Source of the DNA: Ottelia alismoides
Lineage: Eukaryota > Streptophyta > Magnoliopsida > Alismatales > Hydrocharitaceae
DNA: 64,000 nucleotides
Assembly (NCBI GenBank): GCA_037367405.1
Contig: JAZKJV010000091.1
Span: 186,001 to 250,000 of the forward strand
Direction of reading: 5' to 3'
The notes under the pieces are model-generated. The model searched no databases. It saw nothing but the letters and a program-made list of their open reading frames with translations, and was not told the DNA's origin. The translations under genes were made by a program, and so were the position numbers. Below are positions 1-11,242 of this stretch, piece by piece. The number at the start of each line of letters is the position of its first letter. Within the stretch, counting starts at the first letter, position 1.

Positions 1-177
1 CCTCGAAGAGTTCTAGTAAACTTAAGTTGAGAATTCCATGGTTCGTACGATTGTAGTCGGAAGTTTATGTGGATTCAAGTAGGACACGATTTGCTTTTGT
101 AGATTAATTGTATAATTAGTTTCTTGGTACAATTTGACTATGATTGATCTAGTTGGTTTCTTCGTATCTAACTTTTA

Positions 178-436
178 GGCCATGTTTGTTTGGAGAATAA
201 ATTCTGGAATAAAGGGTCAATTTCCCGCTCGGTGTTGTTCCCAATAGTACGGTTATTCCCATCTATTTCACATTATTTCACCTTATTCCTCCCTTATTCC
301 TATCTTTATTATACCTTAGTTATCCTTATTCCATCTTATTCTCCTTATTCCTATCTTTCCAGTCGGATATTGAATAGACCTTTATTCTCCTTATTCTCCA
401 TCCTTATTCTTGCTTTTTCCTGAACCGAACGCCTCC
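178..436. mobile_element. Tourist/Harbinger-like MITE (putative)
   Basis: A 259-bp segment starts GGCCATGTTTGTTTGG and ends in a degenerate inverted partner (CCTGAACCGAACGCCTCC). It is flanked on both sides by TTA (175-177 and 437-439), the three-base duplication typical of PIF/Harbinger MITEs. The interior is a pyrimidine-rich run of degenerate CTTATTCC units, which explains the spurious reading frame there. The inverted termini match only partly, so the family call is tentative. Confidence 0.45.
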
Positions 437-463
437 TTAGGGATGAGAACATAACTTATTAAG

Positions 464-835
464 GGTAAAATTAGGTTACCCTTAGGAGAGTTAATTTGAC
501 TACTCTTACATTTATTTTTTTCTTAGGATACTTTCTAAAAAAATACATGAGGGAGGTTTAGCATATGACAAAATATTTCAATTTAAATTCGACTCAATTG
601 GAGATTCTTATCCCAACCTATTTAATTTTAACGGTTTTAGAATTGCTAAAATAGACCCCTTATATATTCATTGGTTACGAATGTATGTTTAACATAAAAA
701 TTTGAATGATAACATACTGTCATTTAGTGAATTAAATCTTTCGGCATATTTAGGAAATACCTTAAAATATAAAAAAAATAATGATGAATGTAGCCAAGTT
801 TAACCTCATTAATCCCATTAATTAAATCTGCTACA
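464..835. mobile_element. Fold-back MITE family, copy 1 (degenerate)
   Basis: The left arm (AAGGGTAAAATTAGGTTACC ... GAGTTAATTTGACTAC ... AGGATACTTTCTAA) is mirrored by the right arm, which on the reverse strand reads GTTAAACTTGGCTAC ... AAGGTATTTCCTAA. The same arm layout recurs at 7981, 8350, 13542 and 13930. This copy is the most diverged and its central core is poorly conserved. No coding capacity. Confidence 0.5.
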
Positions 836-1409
836 AATATATCAGAGCATGACGTAGATAGCCAGCTAGAAACACTTCAGAATTGGCTGTTAATTGACAC
901 AAGCAAGATTGTTAAAGGTCAAATTGCAGACCTGTTCAACATATACTTGAATTTGATGAAGGAAAATGGATGTTGGACCCATTCAGCAAATAATTAAAAA
1001 GCCATCTAAACTATATTTTCTTTTTCAACTGAATGCGATCTAGCACCATGCTTGTTTCCTCATCACAAACTATTATATTTCTTTAAGACCAAATCTCTCA
1101 TCAATCAATGCACTCATTTCAAGACATTGACTCTACTGCACTCGATCTTATAAAATCACAACTTTACATTATAAAAAACAACTAAGAGAAGACATTGAAT
1201 GGGGGTAGTTGAGCATTATGATATGATCCACGACCATATCTCTTTATTATCATATTCCATCGTCCATATTCCATAACATGTCCTGTTATCACATTACACT
1301 TATTTATTTTTACCCAAATGCAAAAAAATATAAAAAAGGATACAGATGAAATTTCACCACCCCCATGCATGAATAAACCGGGAACGTAAACGAAGAGCAG
1401 TGCCGACGC
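836..1409. other. Spacer, 3' flank of the glycine-rich protein gene
   Basis: AT-rich sequence with no supported gene. It holds the downstream region of the minus-strand glycine-rich protein gene. An AATAAA-like poly(A) signal on the minus strand lies near 1297-1304, about 110 bases past the stop codon. Nothing else recognised. Confidence 0.5.
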
Positions 1410-2237
1410 TTAGCATTTGGCGACGCAGGCGTTGCAGTCGAAGCTGCAGCTGCCGCCACCGCCGCCACCGCCACCGTTTGCGCCGGAATTGCCCCACGAT
1501 TTGAAGCATTTTGGAGGACACTCGAGCTTCTTGTTGTAGCAAGGCCCTGGATTCGTGCAGACCATGCTTGTGGGGATCTGGAAGCCCCCAAATGGCGGCA
1601 TCCAGCCCCCTCCACTGCTGCCACCACCTCCGCCACCAGAACCATACCCACCACCACTTCCATAGCCGCTTCCACTACCACCACCGCTGCCACCACCGCC
1701 ACCGCTGCCGCCACCGCCACCTCTGCCGCCACCGCCACCACTGCCGCCACCTCCGCCCTTGCCCCCACCGCCTCCAGCGCCACCGCCGCCGCTGCCGCCT
1801 TTACCACCACCTCCACCGTTGCCACCACCACTACCATAGCCACTTCCGCTGCCGCTGCCGCCGCCTCCGCTGCCACCACCACCGCCGTATCCGCCACCGC
1901 TGCCACCACCACCGCCATATCCGCCACCAAAGCCCGGCCACCAGTAACCGCCATAAGGACCAGGCCACCAGTTGTTAGCACCACCGTCCGGTGGCGGCCA
2001 CCACCAGTTACCGCCGTTTGGTCCAAACCACCAGTTGCCACCACCGTTGGGGCCAGGCCACCAGTTGTTTCCTCCTCCACCCCACCCGCCGCCAAAGCCT
2101 CCGCCGCTGCCTCCGCCACCACCGGACCAGCTGTAGGTGCTTCCGCCGCCCCACGAGGATCCATGGTCATCGGCGTCGATCATCGCGACCGTGACGAGGA
2201 GGAGGAGGGAGAGGAGGAAGACAGCCTTGTAATCCAT
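1410..2237 (-). CDS. Secreted glycine/tryptophan-rich protein with eight-cysteine C-terminus
   Basis: A single-exon gene of 275 codons. Residues 1-22 form a hydrophobic signal peptide (MDYKAVFLLSLLLLVTVAM), followed by an acidic stretch and then glycine-rich sequence. Residues about 54-105 carry repeats of the type NWWPGPNGG, unusually rich in tryptophan. A long poly-Gly/Ser domain with GSGGG and GYGGGG units follows. The last ~50 residues hold eight cysteines in pairs (C-x5-C, CPPKC, CSFDC, CVAKC) around the motif GPCYNKKLECPPKCF. This Cys tail is known from a plant family of glycine-rich proteins presumed to be wall or apoplastic proteins. The ATG at 2237 is chosen because it opens the signal peptide and lies ~73 bases below a TATA box. 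The complementary-strand frames (His/Arg-rich) are shadows. A structural or wall-associated role is inferred; no enzymatic domain is present. Confidence 0.85.
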   Translation of the reverse strand: MDYKAVFLLSLLLLVTVAMIDADDHGSSWGGGSTYSWSGGGGGSGGGFGGGWGGGGNNWWPGPNGGGNWWFGPNGGNWWWPPPDGGANNWWPGPYGGYWWPGFGGGYGGGGGSGGGYGGGGGSGGGGSGSGSGYGSGGGNGGGGGKGGSGGGGAGGGGGKGGGGGSGGGGGRGGGGGSGGGGGSGGGSGSGYGSGGGYGSGGGGGGSSGGGWMPPFGGFQIPTSMVCTNPGPCYNKKLECPPKCFKSWGNSGANGGGGGGGGSCSFDCNACVAKC

Positions 2238-2309
2238 GTTGCTTTCCTTGCTCCAATGGAGCCTTCTACTTTCTTGAGATGAGATCTATCTAGGCGAGCA
2301 ATGGAGGAC

Positions 2310-2316
2310 TTTTATA
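2310..2316 (-). promoter_or_regulatory. TATA box of the glycine-rich protein gene
   Basis: On the minus strand the sequence reads TCTATAAAAGTCC, a consensus plant TATA box 73 bases upstream of the ATG at 2237. This places transcription start near 2280 and a 5' leader of roughly 40-45 bases. Confidence 0.7.
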
Positions 2317-3683
2317 GACATCAAATAGTCAAACCCAATTAAAAAGCAATTCTAAGAGAATTACACGATCAACTGCCATTATGTTCCTCTTCATGGTTAG
2401 CCACTAGGAAATGAAGAATGTCCAATGAGCCACCTTCATAAAATATCAAGGTGGGTAAATGCAATAACTATGCATTTCCGGGGGATTAGTGTTAAGTTGA
2501 GGATAGGTGGATGTTATAATGCGAAACTTAGCAAGGAAGAAGGTGGGAGAAGAGGAGGAAAACGTGAGTTATCATGTCAGCGTTGCTGGAAACAAATAAA
2601 GAAATAGGAGCGAGAGAGAAATTAATGAGGAGACGTGGCCTCGTGTAATGTCATCGAGATTGATGTTGGCACGATGTGGCCTTTAATCTGCGTTTGACAA
2701 TCGCGACTTTTCCTTTTCGTTGGTCCAATCTCATCTTGGTTTTCTTTCAAATCAGAACAGTGCATTGATCTGATCCAACACTTAACTCGTCAGTGGTCTT
2801 GGTTTGAGCTGAATTGACCACCCCTGCTAATATGGACGTAGACTTTTCAACCTTTCTGTATTTTTTATCTGTAAAAAGTCCGAAACTCTTACCGTAAAGT
2901 AAATAAAACAATTCTACATTCAAAGATATTGTGTATATTTAATATCCCAGTGGCGAGAAAAGAAGAGAAAATTAACTATTAATACTTAGTGAGTTTGAAA
3001 GAATTTTTCTTTTTCTCGTGGATTCGTCCTTCTGTTTCAAACTGTGTAATTACATCGACTAAAGGATATTTTTTTGGAGAATGTATGTAAACGTGTTAGT
3101 TAGTCGCATAATTATTTCATATAAATAATAATAATATCATATTCAATCACGTCTAAGATACTACCACCCATGATTCAACAGCCTCTTTCGAGGGGTTTAG
3201 CGATATAGCCAAATAACTGCTGGCTAATATTATTAATTTTAGATTCGATATTATGATGCTCGCATATTGTCATGATTGTCCTGGATTAATCTTGATATTT
3301 ATCATTGTGAATTTAAAGAAAAAAGCGGCGTTATCGGTCCTTCTAAACATTATGAGGATTGACATTCCAACTGTTACCTTCTGATATAATATGTAAATAT
3401 CACTTCAACAAAATTGAGCTATAATAACTCTTTATTATAAATCCGTCACTAAATCATCTATTGTTAAAAATATAATGATGATATTATTCTTTACGAAATT
3501 ATTTTTTATAACTGAAATTAGTGACATGATGTCACAGCTAATTTCAAGTATAAAAATAACTTCGCAACAAATAATGTCGTTGTTGTATATTTAACAATGT
3601 ACGATTTAATAATTTATGTATTTATGTTAACTACAACGAATATCAAAATTGATCTAAAAAATTCATACTTTTTTAATGAAGAA
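2317..3683. other. AT-rich spacer upstream of the glycine-rich protein gene
   Basis: Contains the distal promoter of the minus-strand gene. Beyond the TATA box I see no gene, no clear repeat and no RNA gene. The short plus-strand frame at 2425-2607 has no family features. Confidence 0.4.
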
Positions 3684-3713
3684 GTGGTGGAGTCCCAACT
3701 TGGGACCCACCAC
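3684..3713. repeat. Strong short hairpin next to a LINE relic
   Basis: GTGGTGGAGTCCCAA is followed immediately by TTGGGACCCACCAC after one base. This gives a stem of about 14 pairs with one unpaired position and almost no loop. It lies just beyond the 3' end (minus strand) of the LINE fragment and before an (AT)n run. It could be the terminus of a small element; function unknown. Confidence 0.5.
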
Positions 3714-3753
3714 AGCGAATATATATATATATAAATATTTAAATTACATTACT

Positions 3754-4416
3754 TTACCACCAAATGATTCCATAATAGACATAACGTCCTACAATGCTCA
3801 CTAAAATTTTCAGAGTAGAACAAGCTTCCTCTAAATAGCGCATCATTCCTACTATGTCAGATCGTCCAAAGGATGGCGAAAAGATATGATGCCTCCGCAT
3901 GGCCTTCCCCACATTCTGATCTAATGCAGCTCCAGAAGCTGGACCCATTCTCCACTCTAATCCAAGGATGCCCAGATCCACTCCAGACTCGCGCCGAGTA
4001 CAGATAAGAAAAGAAAAAATGGTCCAAATTTTCCACCCCTTCTCACATCTGTCACATTGGTGGTCATCCAGCCCTAATAACTGGCTACGATGGCTCTTAG
4101 TAAGAACTTTCCCAAGTTTGAACAGCCACATGAAAACCTTCACTCTGTTTGGTACCATGCTCCTCCAAATGAGATTTGCATCAAGTCTGATGTCGCTGCT
4201 TCCCTGCCCCTCTTCACTGGTGAAGAATCGGTAGGCCTTCTTCACCGTGAATTTACCGTCACCCCACACCCAATGGTCACGTCCATCCGAGAGACCTTCC
4301 ACCTCCGCCAATTCCCTCCGAATCCTCAGGAGCTCCTCCAGTCTACGGACATAGGGCAACGCATCGAATCGATAGCTACATTCACACTTACAATATTTTA
4401 TACATGTAAAATACAA
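3754..4416 (-). pseudogene. L1-like LINE fragment, zf-RVT domain
   Basis: A 220-codon open frame whose central part matches the reverse-transcriptase zinc-binding (zf-RVT) region at the C-terminus of plant L1-like LINE ORF2. Seen motifs: DHWVWGDGKFTVKKAYRFF, then LIWRSMVPNRVKVFMWLF, then LTKSHRSQLLGLDDHQCDRC. The usual second Cys/His part is garbled (KIWTIFSFLIC). No endonuclease or RT core is found upstream, so this is a 5'-truncated or eroded insertion. The first ~20 residues are probably not element-derived. No function is expected. Confidence 0.75.
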
Positions 4417-6679
4417 ATATGTAATATATATTATTCCATACTCTACAAAAACATCAAATTAAAGATATAAAAAGAGAAATATAATTATAGATTTTCCATA
4501 GACAAATATTTATCTAATATTCTTGTATTGATATTTCAATTTTTTAAATAAGTATATACATATGATGGAATTTATACACATACATACATATATTGTATGT
4601 ATTTATTTATGAGAAAATCTCTTTCGGCTCAGATGATCCAATAGTAAATATTTTTATAGTCATTTATGAGAGGACTTTCATGAAATATAGAAATTATAAG
4701 GATGATATCAGAAAAAATTAGCATAGAGGGAACATATGTAATACTTAATATTTAACTATATAATTTTGAAAAAAATGCCATAAAAAGTATGTAGCAAAGG
4801 TGGAATATTTTCAGTCATCCAGAAAAAAATTCCACAATAATCATGGACTTATTATGGGGTCAAGTACATAGCAAGAATGGACAGTTTTTTTAATATCCAA
4901 TACATATATCCCAATTGATATGAAATGGTTATTAGAACCAAAATCTTGAACTAAATACTTTAAATATAAATCTAGATTAATTAGTTAGTGATGGGATATT
5001 CTTGTACTTTTCTATTTCTATTACAATCTTTACGTTTTTTAAGGGAAGATTCATCACATGCATATATCCTCATTTCAAGATTTTCAAATACCATTGTAAT
5101 TTATCTGGATAGAATTATGGTTGTGCTTCATTTCCTTAATACTTGAAACAAAAGGTTTGATATTTACCATAGTAGAAGCATGCATACAAATAAATTTTAA
5201 AGTATATATTTGTTCATTTATGTGTAATTTTAATGTAATGTGGATGTTAATCAATAATATGATACGATATTAAATATATTATTTGAGGTAATCTCTATGC
5301 CAATAAAGATTTTCGTAACTTTTCCACAATCGTTTTTTTACTCAACATTACATATAGATTGATAATCAATATTATAATTATTTGAACAAATATTACATTA
5401 CATATAGATTGAATTAATATCATAATTATTTGAACAAATATTTATCATAAAAAATCGATTCTACAAATTGTGGAACTGTCACTGTTGTTATTATAATCTA
5501 TTTACATTCATAATTTTCGTTATTGTAAAAATTAATTAAAATAACATATCAATGGAAAATGGAATTTATGGATTAATAAAGTTAAGATGGGAGAAAAGAG
5601 AATACAACATTTCTTGAACGTATGGTAAGTATAATTGTCACTATAACAATTTAAAGCGGGGCATGTTGTTAAGGTACTTGTAACTTATGTGTTCATCACC
5701 TTCTCAGATCTATCTTGGGATGGTGAGTGCAGTGGATATATCATTGGAACATGTGCAGTTTTAAATTTCAAGACAAATAATTGGATCGGAGGTGATGAGT
5801 ATGTAATATATGTGCATATGAGCTACATACTTTCCCTCTTATTGGTAGAATTATAGGTAAATATTTTTTTTTGGGAAAAAAGGGAGGTGAGACGCGTGAG
5901 AGGGTCTTTAGTATATTTTTTATAGATGGATATTTTAAGGAACTTTAATTCCTCGCTCTTATATACATTTTATGTAGCTGAATTTATATTTCTTAAATTG
6001 TAAATTTACTTTATACGGAAATACGTGATATATACTTCCTGAACTTTTCTTTTCATGCTATATATATTATAATCAAAATAATTATATAAACTTATCATTT
6101 TTTGAGAGCAATTTTTGACACAACAAAACTCAATCTCAAAGAAACTCTTTTATAAAGGTATCATTTAGAAATCTCAAAAATATGAAGAGAGAATTTTAGA
6201 GTAACAACATTATAGAAATCAATAAGTCAAAATGCATCCACATTTATCTAGGCATAGTATCGAGATCATATGGTCTTTTTGACCATGAGATGTGTTGGTA
6301 TGTAATTAGAAAAACGTGGAGTAACAATATTCACACAGAAATTTTTTGACAACTTAGAATACTAAAATATATAGAGTTTACTATTTGTTCATAAAAAAGA
6401 AATTAGATGTTATATTATCAATTGTGTTGCATATTAGGAGGGAGGGAACCCCGGAATGAATTTCTAACTTTTTCCAGCTTTATATCTTTTGGATTTGTAC
6501 CATATTATTAAAATATTATAAATTCAGTTTTGGTAATATAGAAAAGTTAAAATAGATTTGGATGCAAGTTTGAATATTCATATCAACAAAAAAATATTAA
6601 ATTGCGACAACCAACATGAGAAACTTTTTTGTGTGCACTCTTAAAGGTTGCCATATCTTTTGATGTTAAATATATATAA
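4417..6679. other. AT-rich intergenic spacer
   Basis: Long AT-rich stretch with no open frame of note and no RNA gene recognised. It holds the small tandem duplication listed at 5347-5437. Some low-complexity and short inverted motifs are present but none is diagnostic. Confidence 0.4.
5347..5437. repeat. Tandem duplication, ~45-bp unit
   Basis: Two adjacent copies share ATTACATATAGATTGA at the left and ATAATTATTTGAACAAAT at the right, with a few changes and a short indel between them. A small local duplication. Confidence 0.7.
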
Positions 6680-7629
6680 GGATTTTTATCAATTGTGCCC
6701 TCCTTAGATATTGCAATATATGTTATGCAATTTTTTTTGGAATATCAGTTTTGCTCCTGATTTCTTGCACTATTATCACTTGTGCTTTTCCATTAGTTTC
6801 GCAATCAAGGAGTTGAACTAAACCATGATTTAGCTAACAAGGACATAAGTGCCAAAACAAACCCCCCCGTTCCTCATTTGAACAACCCCATGGTTTGATA
6901 TGGAGTTTGGAAGTTTATTCTTCTTGTTTCTTGAGAGATAGTGCTTGGTCGAAGCACATCTCGTCGGAATTAGGCTCGAGGAAGACCTACCTCATGTAGC
7001 TCAGCTCGCCACAGTGCTGAAGCTGAAGATGGAGGACCATGGCTCATTTGCTGGTCTCGGTGCTGAAGCTAAAGATCTGGAGGAGGGGGGTTGTTAGGGG
7101 AAAAGGTAGAGGAGGAAGGGCTAGAGGGGGAGGGGCGGAGGAGGAGGAAGGGTAGGAGGGGGCCTAGAAGGAAGTACATACCATACTCATTGAGCAGGGT
7201 CTCGGAGAAGTTGGCGTTGAAGGACACGAGCAAGTGGGAGGCGGCGCCTGCAACATCAGTAGCGCCTCCTTTGGAGCTGTGCGGGAGCTCAACGACGAGC
7301 CACCGACGGCCTTGCTCATCTGCTCGAAGCAGATGGAGCTGATGGGAGGATGGAGGAGGAGGAAGAGGACAATCCGAGGAGGAAGGGAGAGTGGAAGGAA
7401 GAAGAAGGAAAGGAGAAGAAAAACTCTTTTCTACCATCGATTTTTTTTATCTAATTACCCTTACATCTCCAAAGTTATCGTCCCTTTGGAATGGGGATGG
7501 ACGACAACTAACCTGAGGGACATAAGTGATCATTGTAAAAAAGGTCAGAGGTATAATTGATATCCTAAAAAAAGGGAGGGACATAACTAATATTGTAATA
7601 TCTAAGAAGGGTACAACTGATAAAAGTCC
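6680..7629. mobile_element. Mutator-like element with long TIRs and GC-rich insert (Pack-MULE-like)
   Basis: The left end GGATTTTTATCAATTGTGCC and the reverse complement of the right end GGACTTTTATCAGTTGTACC start inverted repeats of about 115 bp (roughly 6680-6795 and 7515-7629). The inner parts also match, for example GGAATATCAGTTTTGC against GGATATCAATTATACC. Flanking 9-mers TATATATAA and AAAATATAA agree at 7 of 9 positions, fitting the 9-bp duplication of Mutator-like elements. The interior (about 6900-7440) is far more GC-rich than its surroundings and looks gene-derived. No transposase is present, so the element is non-autonomous. Confidence 0.65.
7069..7437 (-). pseudogene. Unidentified gene-like fragment carried in the Mutator-like element
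   Basis: A 122-codon minus-strand frame in the GC-rich interior of the element. The part reading RRWLVVELPHSSKGG ... GAASHLLVSFNANFSETLLN looks like real protein sequence. The flanking Pro/Ser/Leu runs look non-coding. Right after the codons for NEY the DNA reads TATG|GTATGTACTT, a good 5' splice donor, which suggests a captured exon with part of its intron. A second donor-like site (ATGAG|GTAGGTC) lies near 6993 on the same strand. I do not recognise the family and assign no function. Confidence 0.4.
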
Positions 7630-7980
7630 AAAATATAATTCGTTGGAAAATGATTTTTTGTTCTTGCAATTATAAAGAATAACATATTTATCGCTCAAGT
7701 ACATGACAATTATGACTTTTTGGAAAAAGATTTGTGCTGATCATTGTTATTTTAACAAAGATACGAAGAAAAAGCTGACACAAATCGTCAGGGCAAATTC
7801 AAAGAAGACCTAATCGAGGACAACTTTAACAATGTAATTTGGGAAAGATCTATAACAATTTTTTATTTAGATTGTAATTGTGTGTTAATTGATTGTATTA
7901 GATTGATAATAAGATGGTGTTTTCAATTTGTTCCCCTTCCTAGAAAATATACATATATTTATGTATAAATATAATATGGG

Positions 7981-8335
7981 TTTAATGGAGCTACCCCTAC
8001 GGGAAGGCTAACTTAGTTACCCCTCCTTTTTTATTTATTGAGGTATTTTTTGAAAATAATGAGAGGATTTATTCCACTAGATTACAATATATTGTCATTC
8101 AAATTTCGTGTAAAACAGACATTCCTGACCCAACCATCTATAAGGAGTCAATTTCAGCAGTTTTGATACTATTAAAATCTGACAGATTTGACGGATGAGG
8201 TAGGAGTCTCTAATTGAGTCAAAAATTGAATGAGAACATGACGTCATCTAGTGATCTAAATATCCCCAAGTGTTTTTAGAAAATACCTTAAGAAATAAAA
8301 AATAAGAGTGGAGGTAATCATTATCTATATACAAG
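7981..8335. mobile_element. Fold-back MITE family, copy 2
   Basis: Starts GGGTTTAATGGAGCTACCCC and contains AACTTAGTTACCCCTCC ... TTTATTGAGGTATTTTTTGA. The right half mirrors this as AAAATACCTTAAGAAATAAA ... GGAGGTAATC. The centre holds a diverged form of the family core, including GTAGGAGTCTCTAATTGAGT on one side and GACATTCCTGACCCAACCAT on the other. The terminal block is lost on the right. Confidence 0.55.
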
Positions 8336-8349
8336 TCAAATTTTACACA

Positions 8350-8760
8350 TATATGAATATGAGGAAAGGGAGCCTACTTTGTGAAGTAGGTAACCTTATC
8401 TACTTCACATCCATTTTAAGAATTTTTTTTTATTTTTTTTTGAAAAATACCATTGTGGATTTTCATAACTATATCCCTCTAATATGTCATTCAAATTTCG
8501 TCAGAAACAGAGACTCCTACGACCTCCATCCAGATAGTCATTTTTTAACGGTCACAGATTTGTTGTATTTTACATGTTCTAGATAGAGGCCGTAGGAGTC
8601 TCTGTTTCCGACTAAATTTGAATGACATATTAGATGAATATAATTATGAAAATCCACGGTGGCATTTTTCAAAAAAAAAAAAATTTGCGAAAAATGGATG
8701 TGAAGTAGGTAAGGTTACCTAATTCACAAAGTATGCTCCCTTTCCTCTATGAATATATGT
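8350..8760. mobile_element. Fold-back MITE family, copy 3 (well preserved)
   Basis: Nearly perfect long inverted repeat. The left arm reads GAGGAAAGGGAGCCTACTTT then GTGAAGTAGGTAACCTTATC. The right arm returns it as GGTAAGGTTACCTAATTCAC then GCTCCCTTTCCTC. Towards the centre GAAACAGAGACTCCTACGAC faces GGCCGTAGGAGTCTCTGTTT. The transcript would fold into one hairpin close to 400 nt long. No coding capacity. Confidence 0.7.
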
Positions 8761-9933
8761 ATTTTTTAAAAAATACTGAATAAATTTATAATATAATAAT
8801 AAAATTTGGAATCCATTATTCCTGTATAAGAAGTCGTGCTATAACTGTTGTGATTTATAATGGATCATGGGTTTATAAATCATTATTTCTGAATAAATAC
8901 AAATTTGAATTGAGACATTATGGTTGAACTTCGTTAAGCCATAGTTCAAAGAATCAACTAAGCGGGAGGTTCAACCAAAAACGGTACATGCTTAATCGAA
9001 TCGATCCTACCGATTTAACTGGCCGGTCCGATCTTGTTTCAACAACATTGCTCTGTGTATTAAGGTTCTGTGTTCCAGAAGAACATCGATCTGAGGGAGA
9101 TACGATGAGCCAAAGACTTCGGGGTAAATAAGAGGGAACGAATGATGATGTAACAGAAGTTGCCAAATCGATTCCAACTTTCATCAGTGTTCCAATTCCA
9201 CGGATGCTATGCTGTTTTGAGCAACACTTCAATCCTCCATATCAGTCCAAGACAAATTTTGTATAACGTCGATTTGTCGATACATCATTTAATTTCAACT
9301 CCCCAACAACACCATATCCTGTCCCGTTATCAGCAGGGGACAAGATAACAAAACTAGTCTGTATTTTTTTCTCCCATGTTTAATTAATATACAGACATAC
9401 TGAATACGGCCTATTTTTTTCTTAAGAACCATAACATGGTGTACAGCTAGAATTCCCCTATCGGTAGCATGATACAAGGAGATAAGGATGGATTAAGTTG
9501 TTGTATCCCTTATTTTTGTTTGTTTACAGCGAATTGAATTCTGCGTGATAATGAAGGATAAGTGATAATTATTTGCTACTCTTGATTTTGTTGGATAAGA
9601 GGAGAAACATGATGGAAGTTAGTTATGTTAGATAAAATTGTTAGATGAGTTGTAATTATTTTGCATTTTTATGGCACAAGCGGTTAATGATGGACTGATA
9701 AGAGTCAAATGCTATCCCTCATGTTAACTCCAAGGCCCAAACATTGATCGTTTTCAGAGGGGATAGAAAGGGCATCCTATCCCTCAAACGAACAATGCTA
9801 TGTACGCGAATGAGTATCTCGTCTCCTAAGACAAATGGGAACTTATACGGACAGCCCACGGTATACCCACACCCTTCTTCCTAGTAAGAATGGAATTTAT
9901 TGTTTTAAGTTTTCGCGGCGATGGCAAGAGAGT
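8761..9933. other. AT-rich spacer with possible MITE remnant
   Basis: No supported gene. Around 9480-9800 the sequence ends in CCCTCAAACGAACAATGC, a terminus resembling Tourist/hAT-type MITEs. A matching left end and target duplication could not be fixed, so no element is called. Confidence 0.35.
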
Positions 9934-10644
9934 GGGGTTGGACATTGGGTCGGGTCAGGTTGGATTTGAGTTGGCCCGATCCGAGCCCATTTAAATATAT
10001 GGGCTAATGCGTCAGGCCTAGGTTCATTTTATTTTCAAATTCCAAGCCTAAGCTCAAACCCGACCCAAACAAAATGGATTGTGTTCGGGGATCTGCCCAA
10101 TTTAACACCTATGTATATCAATATCATGTGTTCCATTCTTCTTGCATTTGTCTACTTGTTTCTTATGTTGGAAATAGAAATGTGGTAAAAAATATGGCAA
10201 CTGAAATCACCATTGAATTCACCATTGCATATTCTATTGTAGATGCGGGCACTATGATCCAATACGAATTGCTTATTAATAGTTGTACATGCTCTAACAC
10301 TTGAGGATACATATTCTATTATTCTATATTAATGTAATAATCTTGCATATTAATGTAATAATATCCTCAATCCACACTAATGAATATGATTATTAATGGG
10401 TATAAGCATTTATTTTACATTCGAAATAAGGATATGAAGTTAGAACATGACATTGTTAGTAATCTGTGTGGGCCTCAGAATGGGTCGGGCTATCTGGCTT
10501 GCGGCCGAATCCAGCTCGATAATCAATATGGGCTCATTTTTTGGCCCACAGTCCACCCACTAAATTTTGAGTTCGAGTTTAGATCGTATTATACGGGTCG
10601 GATTATAAGTCAGGTCGGACCGACTCATCCCAACGCCCAACCCT
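9934..10644. mobile_element. hAT-type non-autonomous element 1
   Basis: The left end GGGGTTGGACATTGGGTCGG and the reverse complement of the right end AGGGTTGGGCGTTGGG are matching termini. Flanking 8-mers AAGAGAGT and AAGAAAGC agree at 6 of 8 positions. Subterminal regions are rich in GGGTCGGG, CCCGACCC and GGCCCGA motifs on both sides, as in the related element at 56988-58017. The interior is AT-rich without transposase. Confidence 0.6.
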
Positions 10645-11242
10645 AAGAAAGCATTGATCGGTTATTAAGCGCACATACATATATACATACATATGGATTC
10701 ATCCGAACTCAAATCCAAGGGATGATCATGCACTTGATTAATTACCAATTTTTTTTCGGGATTAAGGAATTTTCCTGCCTCTTTTGTGGCTCACTAGGAA
10801 GTCTTTGCTTCCTAATGTGATGGAATTCGTAATGCTTCCTAATGTGATGGAATTCGTAATACCATCTGAAATATTTAAATTATTTTCAGCAAATTTTCTT
10901 AATTTCATAGATTTTAATGAAGATCACGTGCAAGACAGTTACTACTACGATAATGAACGACTTCGGCCAAGAAAATAGGCAAAAAACCGTACACTTTTAA
11001 TCACTATCATCTGCTAAATTGGTTCAAATTTAAAAATCGAAAAGATCAACATGGTTTATTAGCCCTACGTGGATCATATTCTCATGTTCTCCGGTTGTCA
11101 TTTCATCCAAAAGAGGCCTTTGCGTCTAAAAACAGAAGAACCCCAAAAGTGCAAAACCAAGTCCATGAAGATGCTCATGCAGCAATGTTTTAAAAATCGG
11201 ATCAGGTTGGATCATGGAATCAAACAAGTTCAACCATATGAT
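10645..11242. other. Spacer with short tandem duplication
   Basis: No gene recognised. It contains the perfect 27-bp duplication at 10807-10860. The right part adjoins the 3' end of the RTE LINE relic. Confidence 0.4.
10807..10860. repeat. Perfect 27-bp tandem duplication
   Basis: The unit beginning GCTTCCTAATGTGATGGAAT occurs twice back to back (10807-10833 and 10834-10860) without change, so the duplication is recent. It lies in a short frame that has no other coding evidence. Confidence 0.85.

Noticed and set aside
1310..2194. Overlapping Ala/Val-rich and His/Arg-rich open frames over the glycine-rich gene
   Set aside because: They are shifted or antisense readings of the GGN-rich repeat. 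Only the 1410-2237 frame has a signal peptide, Cys tail and TATA box.
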